From positions 1 through 36,059 of the forward strand of contig JAAYAY010000151.1 in assembly GCA_012719125.1 (NCBI GenBank): a stretch of DNA of 36,059 nt, written 5' to 3'. The position numbers were made by a program, and so were the translations under genes. Below the pieces are notes generated by a model, which worked only from the letters and a program-made list of their open reading frames with translations, did no database searches and was not told the DNA's origin. Numbering within the stretch: position 1 is the stretch's first letter; every line of letters starts with the position of its first letter. The DNA is from Planctomycetaceae bacterium. Lineage in GTDB: Bacteria; Planctomycetota; Planctomycetia; Pirellulales; Thermoguttaceae. Of this stretch, positions 8,303-16,268 are shown piece by piece.

Positions 8303-8848
8303 ATGAATCGCCTGCCAATTCAAAAGACGATTGAAGCTGCGGGCGTGCTTACGGGTTTTGAACCCACATTCCGCATCAGCCGGCTTCGTCTGCTGAAACT
8401 GTTGTACATCGCGGAGAGGGAGAGTATCCAGGAGACCGGCCATCCGATTCTGGGATCGACGGTGGTCGCGATGCCGCATGGGCCGCTCCACAGCAAAGCC
8501 CTCGATCTGATCAAGGGTGTTCATAGGCAAGAACCTCAATGGTCGGCTGTCTTCCACAATGACGGCTACATGGTCGTTCGGCTCCACGACCCCGGCCGCT
8601 CGCGTCTTTCTCGCTATGAGATCGAGAAGCTGACGGAGGTTTCCGAACGGTATGCCGACAAAGACGACTGGGAAGTGGCGAGGATTACAGAGCAGTTCCC
8701 GGAGTACAAGTCGTGCTATTCGGAAGGTTCTTCCCGAGAAATCCCACTCGATGCCATCGTCGACGCTCTCGGACGATCGGACGACAAAACGGCCATCCTT
8801 CAGGACGCTGCTGATCGAGCCGTTGCAGACCGGCTGTTCGGACCATGA
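8303..8848 (+). CDS. Panacea (SocA/DUF4065-like) domain protein, putative antitoxin, 181 aa
   Basis: Residues about 1-130 match the Panacea pattern: an N-terminal helix, an Arg-Leu-x-Leu-Leu-Lys-Leu-Leu-Tyr-x-Ala-Glu-Arg helix, a Gly-x-Thr-x-Val-Ala-Met-Pro-His-Gly-Pro-Leu turn, then mixed alpha/beta. Panacea proteins are known as antitoxins for many unrelated toxins, and SocA is an adaptor for ClpXP. AGGAAGGA lies about 8 bases before the ATG, and a strong promoter sits upstream. The stop codon overlaps the start of the next small frame (ATGA), typical of a translationally coupled toxin-antitoxin pair. The family is clear; the pairing is inferred. Confidence 0.8.
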   Translation: MNRLPIQKTIEAAGVLTGFEPTFRISRLRLLKLLYIAERESIQETGHPILGSTVVAMPHGPLHSKALDLIKGVHRQEPQWSAVFHNDGYMVVRLHDPGRSRLSRYEIEKLTEVSERYADKDDWEVARITEQFPEYKSCYSEGSSREIPLDAIVDALGRSDDKTAILQDAADRAVADRLFGP

Positions 8849-8997
8849 CCAAATTGACCACCGGCGATACTCTACGAGTCACAGACCCCGGTGGGAGCTA
8901 TGATTCCCACCTGTGGATTGTGCTTTCCAAATTCATGCCTCTTGACCACGGACAACTTCTCATCGATCAGGGGCTCGTTGTGGCTGACGACATGTAG
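8845..8997 (+). CDS. 50-aa partner overlapping the Panacea gene, possibly a truncated toxin
   Basis: The ATG at 8845 overlaps the Panacea stop (ATGA), and the frame closes at TAG 8995. The first 28 residues have the sense of a folded domain start (Gly-Asp-Thr-Leu-Arg-Val-Thr-Asp-Pro, then His-Leu-Trp-Ile-Val-Leu-Ser). From memory this resembles the beginning of longer proteins found beside Panacea genes, but I could not check that. The remaining 22 residues look unrelated, and the protein is short for a toxin. It may be a real small protein or a toxin cut by a deletion. The other two frames give no obvious continuation. Confidence 0.5.
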   Translation: MTKLTTGDTLRVTDPGGSYDSHLWIVLSKFMPLDHGQLLIDQGLVVADDM

Positions 8998-9077
8998 TCG
9001 TTTCAGTAGGTATGTGGGCAGAACGGCGTTGAACAACGGCACGGCGATTCTGCCACTCCACGGAAAGGCATAGAGCC

Positions 9078-11543
9078 ATGAGTATCGTTCGAATTCCCGT
9101 CATCTACCTTGCCGCCTTCACCATCCTGACCTGCCGCCCCGCCCTGGCGGCCGGCCCCATCCGCATCGTCGACAACGGAACTCCCCTCGCCACCATCGTC
9201 GTTCCGGACTCCTGCGACGCCCAAACCAAGGCCGTCGCCGACATGCTCGTCCGGTACGTCAAGGAATCCTCAGGGGCCGAACTGCCGGTCTTCGCGGAGG
9301 ACGATTCCGAAACAGCCGGGCAACCGATCACGATCCACGTCGGCCTGGATACCTATGCGACGGGCCTCAATCTGGAATTGGACAAGCTCGACGACGACGG
9401 CTTCGTCATCCGCGGCCTCGACGACAACCACCTCGTCATCGCCGGATCGACTCCCCACGGCACCGAGTTCGGCGTCTGCGAGTTCCTCGAACGCTACCTC
9501 GGCGTTCGCTGGCTCATGCCCGGCACCGCCGGCACCGACGTCCCCGAACACAAGACGATCGAGATCCCCCTCGAAAACGTACGCCAGGAACCAGTCTTCT
9601 TCTCGCGGCTCTTCAGCGGGCTGTCCGGAGCCCATTCGACATGGGCCCAGCGAAACCGCATGCACGGCCGCGTGCAGTTCCACCACAACCTCCAGCGGCT
9701 TATCGCCCCGGAGAAATACGCCGAGACCCATCCCGAGTTCTTCCCCATCCGCAACGGCAAACGCTACATCCCGCCCAACAGCAACACCCACGGTTGGCAG
9801 CCCTGCTTCTCGGCCCCCGGCCTGGCCGAAGAAGCAGCCAAGACGATCATCGCCTTCTTCGACGAGCATCCGGAAGCCGAGTCCTACTCCCTGGGCGTCG
9901 TCGATTCCAGCGGCCACTGCGAGTGCGAAAAGTGCCAGGCCCAGGATACGGGCGAACTGAACTTCATCGGCCGGCGCGACTGTTCGGACCGTTATTACGG
10001 CTGGTGCAACCAAGTGGTCGAACGAGTGCTGCAGAAGCATCCCGACAAGTGGTTCGGATGCCTGGCCTACAGCGAGGTGGCCCAGGCACCGTCGCGCGTC
10101 CAGGTCAACCCGCGAATCATCCCCTACATGACCTACGACCGCATGAAGTGGATCGATGCGGAGCTCGAGGCCGACGGCAAACGCATGACCGAGGTCTGGC
10201 AGGCCGCCAGCCCCGTGCTCGGATGGTACGACTACATCTACGGCTCGGCCTACTGCGTCCCCCGGGTGTGGTTCCACAAGATGGCCGACTACTACCGCTA
10301 CGCCCAGGCTCACGGCGTGAGGGCCCTCTACGCTGAAGCCTATCCCAACTGGGGCGAGGGGCCCAAGCTCTACGTGTCGCTCAAGCTCCAGTGGGACCCC
10401 AACCGCGACGTCGACGAACTGCTGAGGGAATGGTACGTCCGCACGGTCGGCCCCGATGCGGCCGGCGACCTGGCTGCCTACTACGCCCTGTGGGAAGACT
10501 TCTGGACCCGGCGCATTCTCGACTCGAAGTGGTTCAGCAAAGGGGGGCAGTACCTGGCGTTCAACAACCCGGGCTACCTGGCCGACGTGACCCAGGAGGA
10601 TATCGCCAAGAGTCGCAAACTCCTGGAAAGCGTTCTGGCGAAGACCAAGACACCAAAACAAAGGGCCCGCGCGGAACTGCTCATGCTGGCCTTTGCGTAC
10701 TACGAAGCCTCGGCCCTTGCTTTCGCCGGCGATCGCAGAGCGGAAGACCTGGCCGTCGCCAGCGAGGCCGATGCGCTGAACGTTTTGGATGAGGCCGGCC
10801 GCTGCCTCGAAATGGCCCGCAAGCGGCAGCGGCTGGTCGCCGAGGTCTTCCCCAAACACCGCGAGTTGATGCACCTGATCGATTTCAATCGTTATCCCTT
10901 GTTGCGCGGTGATGCCTGGGGAGCCGGCCTGATCTGGACGGTCTTCGACTGGGCCGATCGCAGCCGGCCGGTTCGCGAGCGGCTGAGGCAGCTTGCCGAT
11001 TCACCCGGAGCGGCAAGCCTCTCCGCCAAGACCATGCTCATGACGCTCGAGGCCCCCGCAGATTCGCTGGTCAACAGCCCGTCGTTCGACGACGCCGAGG
11101 GCAAGTGGCCCGCCGGCTGGTCGCCGTGGGTCAAGTGGGGCGTCGGCTCCATGGCGATCAGCCCCAAGGCGGCCCGCACCGGCAAGTACGGCGTGTTGTG
11201 CAAAGGCATGAAGCGGGGCGGACCGCTCCAGACCGTCGCCTTCTCCCCCGACTGCTACGCCGCCCTCGCATCGATCCGCGTGCCCCAAGCGCCTCAGGGC
11301 AATGCCACGATCACCCTGAGCATAACGCCGCTCGACGAGCAGAACGCCAACCTGCCGGCCGTCTCCACGATGGTGCGGGCGAAGGCCGGCGACTGGACCC
11401 GCGTGGCCGCGGCGGGCGAAATCCCCGCCGAAATCGACGGGAAGCGAGTGAAGAGCCTCCGCCTGATCGTCGTGGTCGACGGATTCGAGCCGGACGAAGA
11501 GATTCATATCGACGATCTGACGATGTTCAAGATAGTGAAGTAG
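9078..11543 (+). CDS. Large secreted DUF4838-domain protein, 821 aa
   Basis: A Sec signal peptide (1 to about 25, ending Ala-Leu-Ala-Ala) leads into a glycoside-hydrolase-like N-terminal alpha/beta domain (about 27-175), as in alpha-glucuronidases and GH20 enzymes. The DUF4838 domain follows (about 180-490). It includes the family's typical Ser-Leu-Gly-Val-Val-Asp-Ser segment followed by a His-Cys-x-Cys-x-x-Cys cluster near 276-282, which could bind a metal. A helical region covers about 500-650, and a C-terminal beta-sandwich (about 655-821) looks like a carbohydrate-binding module. The pattern fits a secreted polysaccharide-acting protein, but the reaction is unproven. The ribosome-binding site is weak (GGAAAGG 13 bases upstream). 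The stop TAG forms the foot of a REP-like hairpin. Confidence 0.85.
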   Translation: MSIVRIPVIYLAAFTILTCRPALAAGPIRIVDNGTPLATIVVPDSCDAQTKAVADMLVRYVKESSGAELPVFAEDDSETAGQPITIHVGLDTYATGLNLELDKLDDDGFVIRGLDDNHLVIAGSTPHGTEFGVCEFLERYLGVRWLMPGTAGTDVPEHKTIEIPLENVRQEPVFFSRLFSGLSGAHSTWAQRNRMHGRVQFHHNLQRLIAPEKYAETHPEFFPIRNGKRYIPPNSNTHGWQPCFSAPGLAEEAAKTIIAFFDEHPEAESYSLGVVDSSGHCECEKCQAQDTGELNFIGRRDCSDRYYGWCNQVVERVLQKHPDKWFGCLAYSEVAQAPSRVQVNPRIIPYMTYDRMKWIDAELEADGKRMTEVWQAASPVLGWYDYIYGSAYCVPRVWFHKMADYYRYAQAHGVRALYAEAYPNWGEGPKLYVSLKLQWDPNRDVDELLREWYVRTVGPDAAGDLAAYYALWEDFWTRRILDSKWFSKGGQYLAFNNPGYLADVTQEDIAKSRKLLESVLAKTKTPKQRARAELLMLAFAYYEASALAFAGDRRAEDLAVASEADALNVLDEAGRCLEMARKRQRLVAEVFPKHRELMHLIDFNRYPLLRGDAWGAGLIWTVFDWADRSRPVRERLRQLADSPGAASLSAKTMLMTLEAPADSLVNSPSFDDAEGKWPAGWSPWVKWGVGSMAISPKAARTGKYGVLCKGMKRGGPLQTVAFSPDCYAALASIRVPQAPQGNATITLSITPLDEQNANLPAVSTMVRAKAGDWTRVAAAGEIPAEIDGKRVKSLRLIVVVDGFEPDEEIHIDDLTMFKIVK

Positions 11544-11565
11544 GTCCCGGGCGCCGCACGGGACC
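11540..11565 (+). repeat. REP-like hairpin, family A copy 2, fused to a stop codon
   Basis: GTAG at 11540-11543 contains the TAG stop of the DUF4838 gene. The stem is 11543-11549 with 11559-11565, and the nine-base loop GGCGCCGCA is identical to the copy at 7248. One stem pair is C:G here and T:A there. Confidence 0.75.
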
Positions 11566-11680
11566 CAGAAACAAGACATGAGATAACCACAGTGCGTCTG
11601 AGGATGCGAGTCCCGGCGAGAATCTCAGGTTCCATTGCGGCATCGTGCCGCAACAACACTCTCTGCTGGTGGAGCAAACC

Positions 11681-11989
11681 ATGAGCCAATGGCCCTTCGA
11701 CCAAGCCCCCAATGTTGCCGCTATCACGACTCGCCAGGTCATTGAGGACGGCTTGCCGATACTGACAGTCGTCCACTACGCTGACGATCATTCATGGGCC
11801 TTCTGCTGCGGCACCAGCGACGCAACGGAGGACGGGCGCGTGGTCGGTATGGGGGAGGTTCTTAAGCGGGACCCAACCCTTGCCACGATCGCCGACCTTC
11901 CGCCCGGCTACTGCGCCTATCGCACCGCCGTCGGGGAACCGTGGATCCGCGAGCCAAATGAGGATGAAGAGGGGGACGAGGAGGAGTGA
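11681..11989 (+). CDS. Small acidic cytosolic protein, 102 aa (DUF2185-like group)
   Basis: The protein begins Met-Ser-Gln-Trp-Pro-Phe-Asp-Gln and then Asn-Val-Ala-Ala-Ile-Thr-Thr-Arg, followed by His-x-x-Asp-Asp-x-x-Trp-x-Phe, a Val-Val-x-Met-x-Glu-Val helix with Arg-Asp-Pro-x-Leu, and a C-terminal run of Glu/Asp. This layout recalls small conserved bacterial proteins near DUF2185, sometimes seen as immunity-like or regulatory proteins; I cannot assign a function. There is no signal peptide. The start at 11681 has GGAG 6 bases upstream, which decides against the in-frame ATG at 11645. It stands alone between the REP hairpin and the kinase operon. Confidence 0.75.
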   Translation: MSQWPFDQAPNVAAITTRQVIEDGLPILTVVHYADDHSWAFCCGTSDATEDGRVVGMGEVLKRDPTLATIADLPPGYCAYRTAVGEPWIREPNEDEEGDEEE

Positions 11990-12115
11990 CTGGATCGTCA
12001 ATGTACCGCCTCTGACTGCAGTCATTAGTCCGTCGTCCGCCGAATTCCCCGCCGAATCAACTACATTCGGAATTGGTTTCCTCCGCCATCCCGAACTCCA
12101 ACACCATCGTGACCC

Positions 12116-13888
12116 ATGCCCGCCCCCCAACGCTGCCCCCGCTGCAACACGCTCGTCGCCGACGAAATCCTCGGCGGACTGTGCCTGGGGTGTCTCCTTC
12201 AGGCAGGACTGGCGGGCGACGACGAGATCCCCTCAATTCGCGTCCGCTGCCCCCATTGCGCCGGCCCGGTTGAAACCTGCGCCGACTCAACCCTCCGCAA
12301 CCTGGTCTGTCCGACCTGCGGAAAGCACTTCAGCCTCGTTGCCGAACCCGGCCCCGAAACGCGCTGCCTCGGCCGCTTTGATCTCCTGGAAGAAGTGGGA
12401 GCCGGTGGCTTCGGCTCGGTGTGGCGAGCACGCGATCGCGAACTCGAACGCATCGTCGCCCTCAAAATCGCCTACCGCGACCAGGTCTCCGCCGTCGAAG
12501 CCGAGGAGTTCTTCCACGAAGCCCGGGCGACAGCCAGGCTCTCCCATCCCAACATCGTCAAGGTCCTCGAACTCGGTTACGAAAGTGGCCAGGCCTATAT
12601 CGTCAACGAATTCGTCGACGGGCCAAACCTGGGACAGTGGCTGGCGACCCATCCTGTCACCCCGAGCGGCGTCGCCGAGTTCTGCATCAAGATCGCCGGC
12701 GCCCTCGAGCACGCCCACCGGGCCGGCATCGTCCATCGCGACCTCAAACCGTCTAACATACTCGTCACCGTCGACGGCGAACCCCGCCTCGTCGATTTCG
12801 GGCTGGCCAAACGCGAACCGGCCGAGACGAGCGTCACCCTCGAAGGCCGCATCCTGGGCACGCCCGCCTACATGGCCCCCGAGCAGGCCCAGGGCGAGTC
12901 GCACGACGCCGATCCTCGGGCCGACGTCTACTCTCTCGGCGTCGTGCTGTTCGAGATGCTGACGGGCGAGCGGCCCTTCCGCGGTAACCTGAATACGTTG
13001 CTCCATCAGGTGGTCAACCAGGACGCACCCTCGCCCCGGACCCTCAACGCCTCGGTGCCTCGCGAGTTGGAGGCCGTCTGCCTCAAGTGCCTGGAGAAGG
13101 ATCGCCGCAAACGCTACGACTCGGCCGCCGATCTGGCCGCCGACCTGGAGCGCTTCCTGGCGGGCAAGCCGATCGAGGCCCGGCCCGTTACTGCCGCCAA
13201 ACGTGCCTGGCGATGGTGCGTCCGAAATCCGCTGCTGACGACGACCGTTGCCACCCTTGCGGCTCTCCTGATAGCCCTGGCGGTCGTCGGACCGCTCGTG
13301 GCCGTCCAGCAGCGCAATCTGGCCCGCAAGCACGACCTGGCCCGAGATCAGGCCGAGAAGGCCCAGCAGCGGACCGAACTCATCTACGTCACGGCCGAGG
13401 AGTACTACCGCCGGGCCATCGAACTGCTCGAAGAGACCGTGTCGAGCACGCCGAAAGACTCGCCCCAACGCCGGGAACTGGCCCGGATCTACGGCGATCT
13501 CGCCTGGGCATTGGAAACGTATCCCGATCTCGAATTGCAGGTTGCCGAGAACGGCATCCAACTGGCCAAAATGGCCGTGGAGCATATGCCCGACGAACCC
13601 GAGTATCACCAGGTGCTCGGCGTGGCCTACTTCCGGGCCGGAAGGTGGCAGGAGGCAATCGCACCGCTCGAGCGCTCCCTCGAACTGTCGGGCGATCGCC
13701 CCTTGCCCCTCGCTCCCCTGTTGCTGGCAATGTCACACGCCCGACTGGGCAACCAGGCCGAGGCCGAACGGTGGTGCAACAGAGTGGATGTCGCGGAAAT
13801 CGAGGCCCGCTCCTCCAGTGACAGACTGTTGGCACAGACGTTGCAGGAAGCTCGCGAACTCCTTCCGTTTCCGACCTCTGTTCCTTGA
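12116..13888 (+). CDS. Membrane Ser/Thr protein kinase with zinc ribbons and TPR-like tail, 590 aa
   Basis: Two N-terminal zinc ribbons (Cys7, Cys10, Cys23, Cys26 and Cys45, Cys48, Cys65, Cys68) precede a complete kinase domain (about 87-350). It has the Gly loop (95-100), Lys117, Glu135, His-Arg-Asp 207-209, Lys211-Asn214, Asp-Phe-Gly 227-229 and Ala-Pro-Glu 254-256. All key residues are present, so it should be active. One transmembrane helix (about 373-396) follows, then a charged helix and TPR-like helices (about 470-560) on the far side of the membrane. The sigma factor gene begins 18 bases downstream, which makes an operon and a signalling pair likely. No clear Shine-Dalgarno precedes the ATG, but the start lies just before the first Cys pair. 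Confidence 0.92.
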   Translation: MPAPQRCPRCNTLVADEILGGLCLGCLLQAGLAGDDEIPSIRVRCPHCAGPVETCADSTLRNLVCPTCGKHFSLVAEPGPETRCLGRFDLLEEVGAGGFGSVWRARDRELERIVALKIAYRDQVSAVEAEEFFHEARATARLSHPNIVKVLELGYESGQAYIVNEFVDGPNLGQWLATHPVTPSGVAEFCIKIAGALEHAHRAGIVHRDLKPSNILVTVDGEPRLVDFGLAKREPAETSVTLEGRILGTPAYMAPEQAQGESHDADPRADVYSLGVVLFEMLTGERPFRGNLNTLLHQVVNQDAPSPRTLNASVPRELEAVCLKCLEKDRRKRYDSAADLAADLERFLAGKPIEARPVTAAKRAWRWCVRNPLLTTTVATLAALLIALAVVGPLVAVQQRNLARKHDLARDQAEKAQQRTELIYVTAEEYYRRAIELLEETVSSTPKDSPQRRELARIYGDLAWALETYPDLELQVAENGIQLAKMAVEHMPDEPEYHQVLGVAYFRAGRWQEAIAPLERSLELSGDRPLPLAPLLLAMSHARLGNQAEAERWCNRVDVAEIEARSSSDRLLAQTLQEARELLPFPTSVP

Positions 13889-13906
13889 TTGCAGTGGAAG
13901 TTCCAC

Positions 13907-14659
13907 GTGTCTACTTCTCATTCCGCCCAGCATCATGAACACCCCAGTGCCGCCGGATTTGCCAGCACGCAGTGGAGCCTTGTACTGGCCGCCGGGCAAC
14001 CGGGCGAGCCGCAATCGCAGGCCGCCCTGGAGGAACTGTGCCGCCGCTACTGGGTCCCCCTCTATGCCTACGCACGCCGTCGGACCCGCGACGTTCACGA
14101 GGCCCAGGACGCCGTGCAGGGATTCTTCTCACACCTCCTCGAAAAGAACACCGTGGCGGTCGCCGAGCCCGAACGCGGCCGCTTCCGATCGTTTCTGCTC
14201 ACCGCATTTCGCCACTTCCTAGCCAACGAACACGCCAAGCACTCGACCCGGAAGCGGGGCGGCGGAAAGTCCGTGCTCTCCCTCGACTTCGACCTCGGCG
14301 AGTCGCGATTCCGCCACGAGCCCGTCGACCGCATGACCGCCGAACGGCTCTACGATCGCCAGTGGATCGCCACCCTCCTGGAAGGTGTTCTCAATCAACT
14401 GCGGGAGGCGATGGCCCGGGCGGGCAAGAAGAGGCAGTTCGAGACCCTGGTTCCGTTTCTTTCCGGCAACCACGACGAAGGTGCCTACACGAAGGCTGCG
14501 ACCCGGCTTGGCATCACCGAAGGGGCGGCCATGGTGGCGGTCCACCGCCTTCGCGGACGCTATCGCCGGATGCTCCAGGCCGAGATCGCCCGAACTCTCA
14601 GCGACCCGGGCGAGGTGGAAGACGAAATCCGCCACCTCTTCAATTGCCTCCGCGACTGA
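13907..14659 (+). CDS. ECF-type RNA polymerase sigma factor, 250 aa
   Basis: Region 2 begins at the Phe-Ala-Ser-Thr-Gln-Trp-Ser-Leu-Val motif and contains a Cys-Arg-Arg-Tyr-Trp-x-Pro-Leu-Tyr-Ala-Tyr helix and the Asp-Ala-x-Gln-Gly-Phe-Phe segment. A basic linker with Arg-Lys-Arg-Gly-Gly-Gly-Lys follows. Region 4 carries a helix-turn-helix (Gly-Ala-Tyr-Thr-Lys-Ala-Ala-Thr-Arg-Leu-Gly-Ile-Thr-Glu-Gly-Ala, then Val-His-Arg-Leu-Arg). This is the kind of ECF factor that in planctomycetes is linked to Ser/Thr kinases instead of an anti-sigma factor. No anti-sigma gene is present here. I prefer GTG 13907 (GGAAG 6 bases upstream); a TTG at 13889 in the same frame is possible. Control by the upstream kinase is inferred from the operon. 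Confidence 0.88.
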   Translation: MSTSHSAQHHEHPSAAGFASTQWSLVLAAGQPGEPQSQAALEELCRRYWVPLYAYARRRTRDVHEAQDAVQGFFSHLLEKNTVAVAEPERGRFRSFLLTAFRHFLANEHAKHSTRKRGGGKSVLSLDFDLGESRFRHEPVDRMTAERLYDRQWIATLLEGVLNQLREAMARAGKKRQFETLVPFLSGNHDEGAYTKAATRLGITEGAAMVAVHRLRGRYRRMLQAEIARTLSDPGEVEDEIRHLFNCLRD

Positions 14660-14764
14660 CCGCAAAAAACCGGAAGATCCTTGTAAGGTCCGCTTCGTTT
14701 TCCTGTATTGAAGGGTGACTGTTCAAGTCGGACCCCCTCTTTTCCTCTTTTCCGGAGCTTCTGC

Positions 14765-15472
14765 ATGACGAGGTACTCGGTTTTGTGTGTCCTGTTGACC
14801 GCCTGTATCGTCGGTTTCCTGGCCCCCGCCTCGGCCGATGCGGCCGGCGCCAAGCCGATCGCCGTCCTCTCGCTGACCAGCCACGACGACCTCAAGGGCG
14901 ATACCGGTGGGCTTGGGACGCTGGCGAGAGTCCCCGACCTGCCCACCTGGCTCTCCAGCGTTCTCAGGGTCTTCGACGAAGGGAAAGGAGCCAGTGGTCT
15001 GGATGCCTCCCGTCCTTGGGGGGTGGTGCTCCAGTTGGGCGACAGACTGAGCGCCTATGCCTTCGTCCCGGTTCGGGATGCTGAGAGTCTCCTCTGGGAT
15101 CTCGATGAACATATCGACGCCACAGAAGAGGTTGGTTCCGACGTCTATCGCGTAACCGGTACCCAGCCCGGCAAGCAACTCTACGCCAGGCTGAAAGGAG
15201 ACTGGATCTACGTGGCCGATCGCCGCGAAGACCTGAGCGACGTGGCCGACGACCCGGCTGGCCTGCTCAGCGGCCTCAATAAGAAGTACGACGTCGCTCT
15301 GTGCGTCGAAACCGGGAATATCCCCGAGAAGGAAGGCCGTGCGATCATCAACCTGCTCGGCGATAAGTTCGGTTCTGTGATTCGCCAGCACGCTTCGGAA
15401 GAAGCCCTCCATTTCCTCGGCGAAGCCCTTAACGCGTCTGAACAAGTCACCATGGGCTGGAAGAAACACTGA
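14765..15472 (+). CDS. Secreted planctomycete protein, 235 aa, apparently a shortened family member
   Basis: GGAG lies 8 bases upstream of ATG 14765, and residues 1 to about 28 form a Sec signal peptide. The mature part has alternating strands and helices with Leu-Asp-x-Ser-Arg-Pro-Trp-Gly-Val-Val, Ala-Phe-Val-Pro-Val, Lys-Gly-Asp-Trp-Ile-Tyr-Val-Ala-Asp and Leu-Asn-Lys-Lys-Tyr-Asp motifs. From memory these occur in longer planctomycete secreted proteins of unknown function, which would make this one a truncated version stopping after Val-Thr-Met-Gly-Trp-Lys-Lys-His. The two other frames past the stop show no clear continuation. It lies 105 bases after the sigma factor gene and before a strong terminator, so it may belong to that operon or be its target. 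Confidence 0.75.
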   Translation: MTRYSVLCVLLTACIVGFLAPASADAAGAKPIAVLSLTSHDDLKGDTGGLGTLARVPDLPTWLSSVLRVFDEGKGASGLDASRPWGVVLQLGDRLSAYAFVPVRDAESLLWDLDEHIDATEEVGSDVYRVTGTQPGKQLYARLKGDWIYVADRREDLSDVADDPAGLLSGLNKKYDVALCVETGNIPEKEGRAIINLLGDKFGSVIRQHASEEALHFLGEALNASEQVTMGWKKH

Positions 15473-15515
15473 TCGGCGAACGCGAGGAAGTGCTGACGTA
15501 CGCCTGATCGACTGT

Positions 15516-15559
15516 CCCGCCGAACGCACCTGCCCCGCGTTCGGCGGGCTGTTTTTCTT
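15516..15559 (+). terminator. Strong Rho-independent terminator
   Basis: A perfect 12-base-pair stem (15516-15527 with 15537-15548), a nine-base loop and a T-rich tail (15552-15559) close the kinase, sigma factor and secreted-protein region. Confidence 0.92.
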
Positions 15560-15586
15560 GGTGACGCCGGGACGGTGTGGTATGAT
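15558..15586 (+). promoter_or_regulatory. Sigma70-like promoter of the nucleotidyltransferase gene
   Basis: TTGGTG (15558-15563), a 17-base spacer and TATGAT (15581-15586) precede the GTG at 15609. The leader would be about 16 bases, just enough for the AGGAGG at 15593-15598. Confidence 0.5.
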
Positions 15587-15608
15587 GTCATGAGGAGGGC
15601 GTCACACG

Positions 15609-16214
15609 GTGTACGAAACGATGACATCGATCGAGATTACGGGAAACGCTCTTTGGACCAGGATGGAAAGAGCCGTGGAGAAAGTCCAAGAGAGACTGCG
15701 GCGTGCGGTCGCCGTGTTGGAAGCGGCGTCGATACCCTACGCGGTGGTCGGGGGGAACGCGGTCCGCGTCTGGGTTGCCCAGGCCGACGAAGCCGCCGTC
15801 CGGACAACCAAGGACGTCGATATACTCATGCGCCGGACTGACCTGGAACGTGTCATCGATGTGATGCAGGCAGCCGGTTTCGTCTATCGGCAGGCAGCCG
15901 GGCTGACCATGTTCCTGGAGTCTGCCGAGGCCAAGGCCAGAGACGCCGTCCATGTGGTGTTCACCGGCGAAATGGTTCGAGAGAGCGATCCCGAAGCCAA
16001 TCCTGACGTCGAACCCCACGAACGCGCCGACGAGTTCCGCACTCTCCCACTCGAGACATTGGTTCGAATGAAGCTCAACTCCTATCGGCTGAAGGATCGT
16101 GTCCACCTGCTCGATATGCTGGAAGTCGGCTTGATCGACGAAACCTGGTTGCCGAGGTTTCCCGATCCCCTGCGAGCACGATTACAGGACTTGCTCGACA
16201 ACCCGAATCAATAG
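15609..16214 (+). CDS. Nucleotidyltransferase-fold protein (MNT/AbiEii-like), 201 aa
   Basis: The N-terminal half has the nucleotidyltransferase signature: Val-Val-Gly-Gly-Asn-Ala-Val at about 46-52, then Thr-Lys-Asp-Val-Asp-Ile-Leu at about 67-73 with the two catalytic Asp, and a Val-His-Val-Val-Phe strand around 115-119. The C-terminal half is helical with Leu-Glu-Thr-Leu-Val-Arg-Met-Lys-Leu, typical of the AbiEii/DUF6036 group. Members are often toxins or modifying enzymes in toxin-antitoxin pairs, but no partner is adjacent, so its role is open. The GTG at 15609 is chosen because AGGAGG lies 10 bases upstream; ATG 15621 is the alternative. It has its own promoter-like site. Confidence 0.8.
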   Translation: MYETMTSIEITGNALWTRMERAVEKVQERLRRAVAVLEAASIPYAVVGGNAVRVWVAQADEAAVRTTKDVDILMRRTDLERVIDVMQAAGFVYRQAAGLTMFLESAEAKARDAVHVVFTGEMVRESDPEANPDVEPHERADEFRTLPLETLVRMKLNSYRLKDRVHLLDMLEVGLIDETWLPRFPDPLRARLQDLLDNPNQ

Positions 16215-16268
16215 ACGCGGGATGCACGTGCCAGGTCGCCACCACACCCAGACGGTTCTGGGAAGGCT

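Noticed and set aside
9270-10874. A 534-codon open frame on the minus strand
   Set aside because: It is antisense to the DUF4838 gene and has a shadow composition without motifs or a ribosome-binding site.
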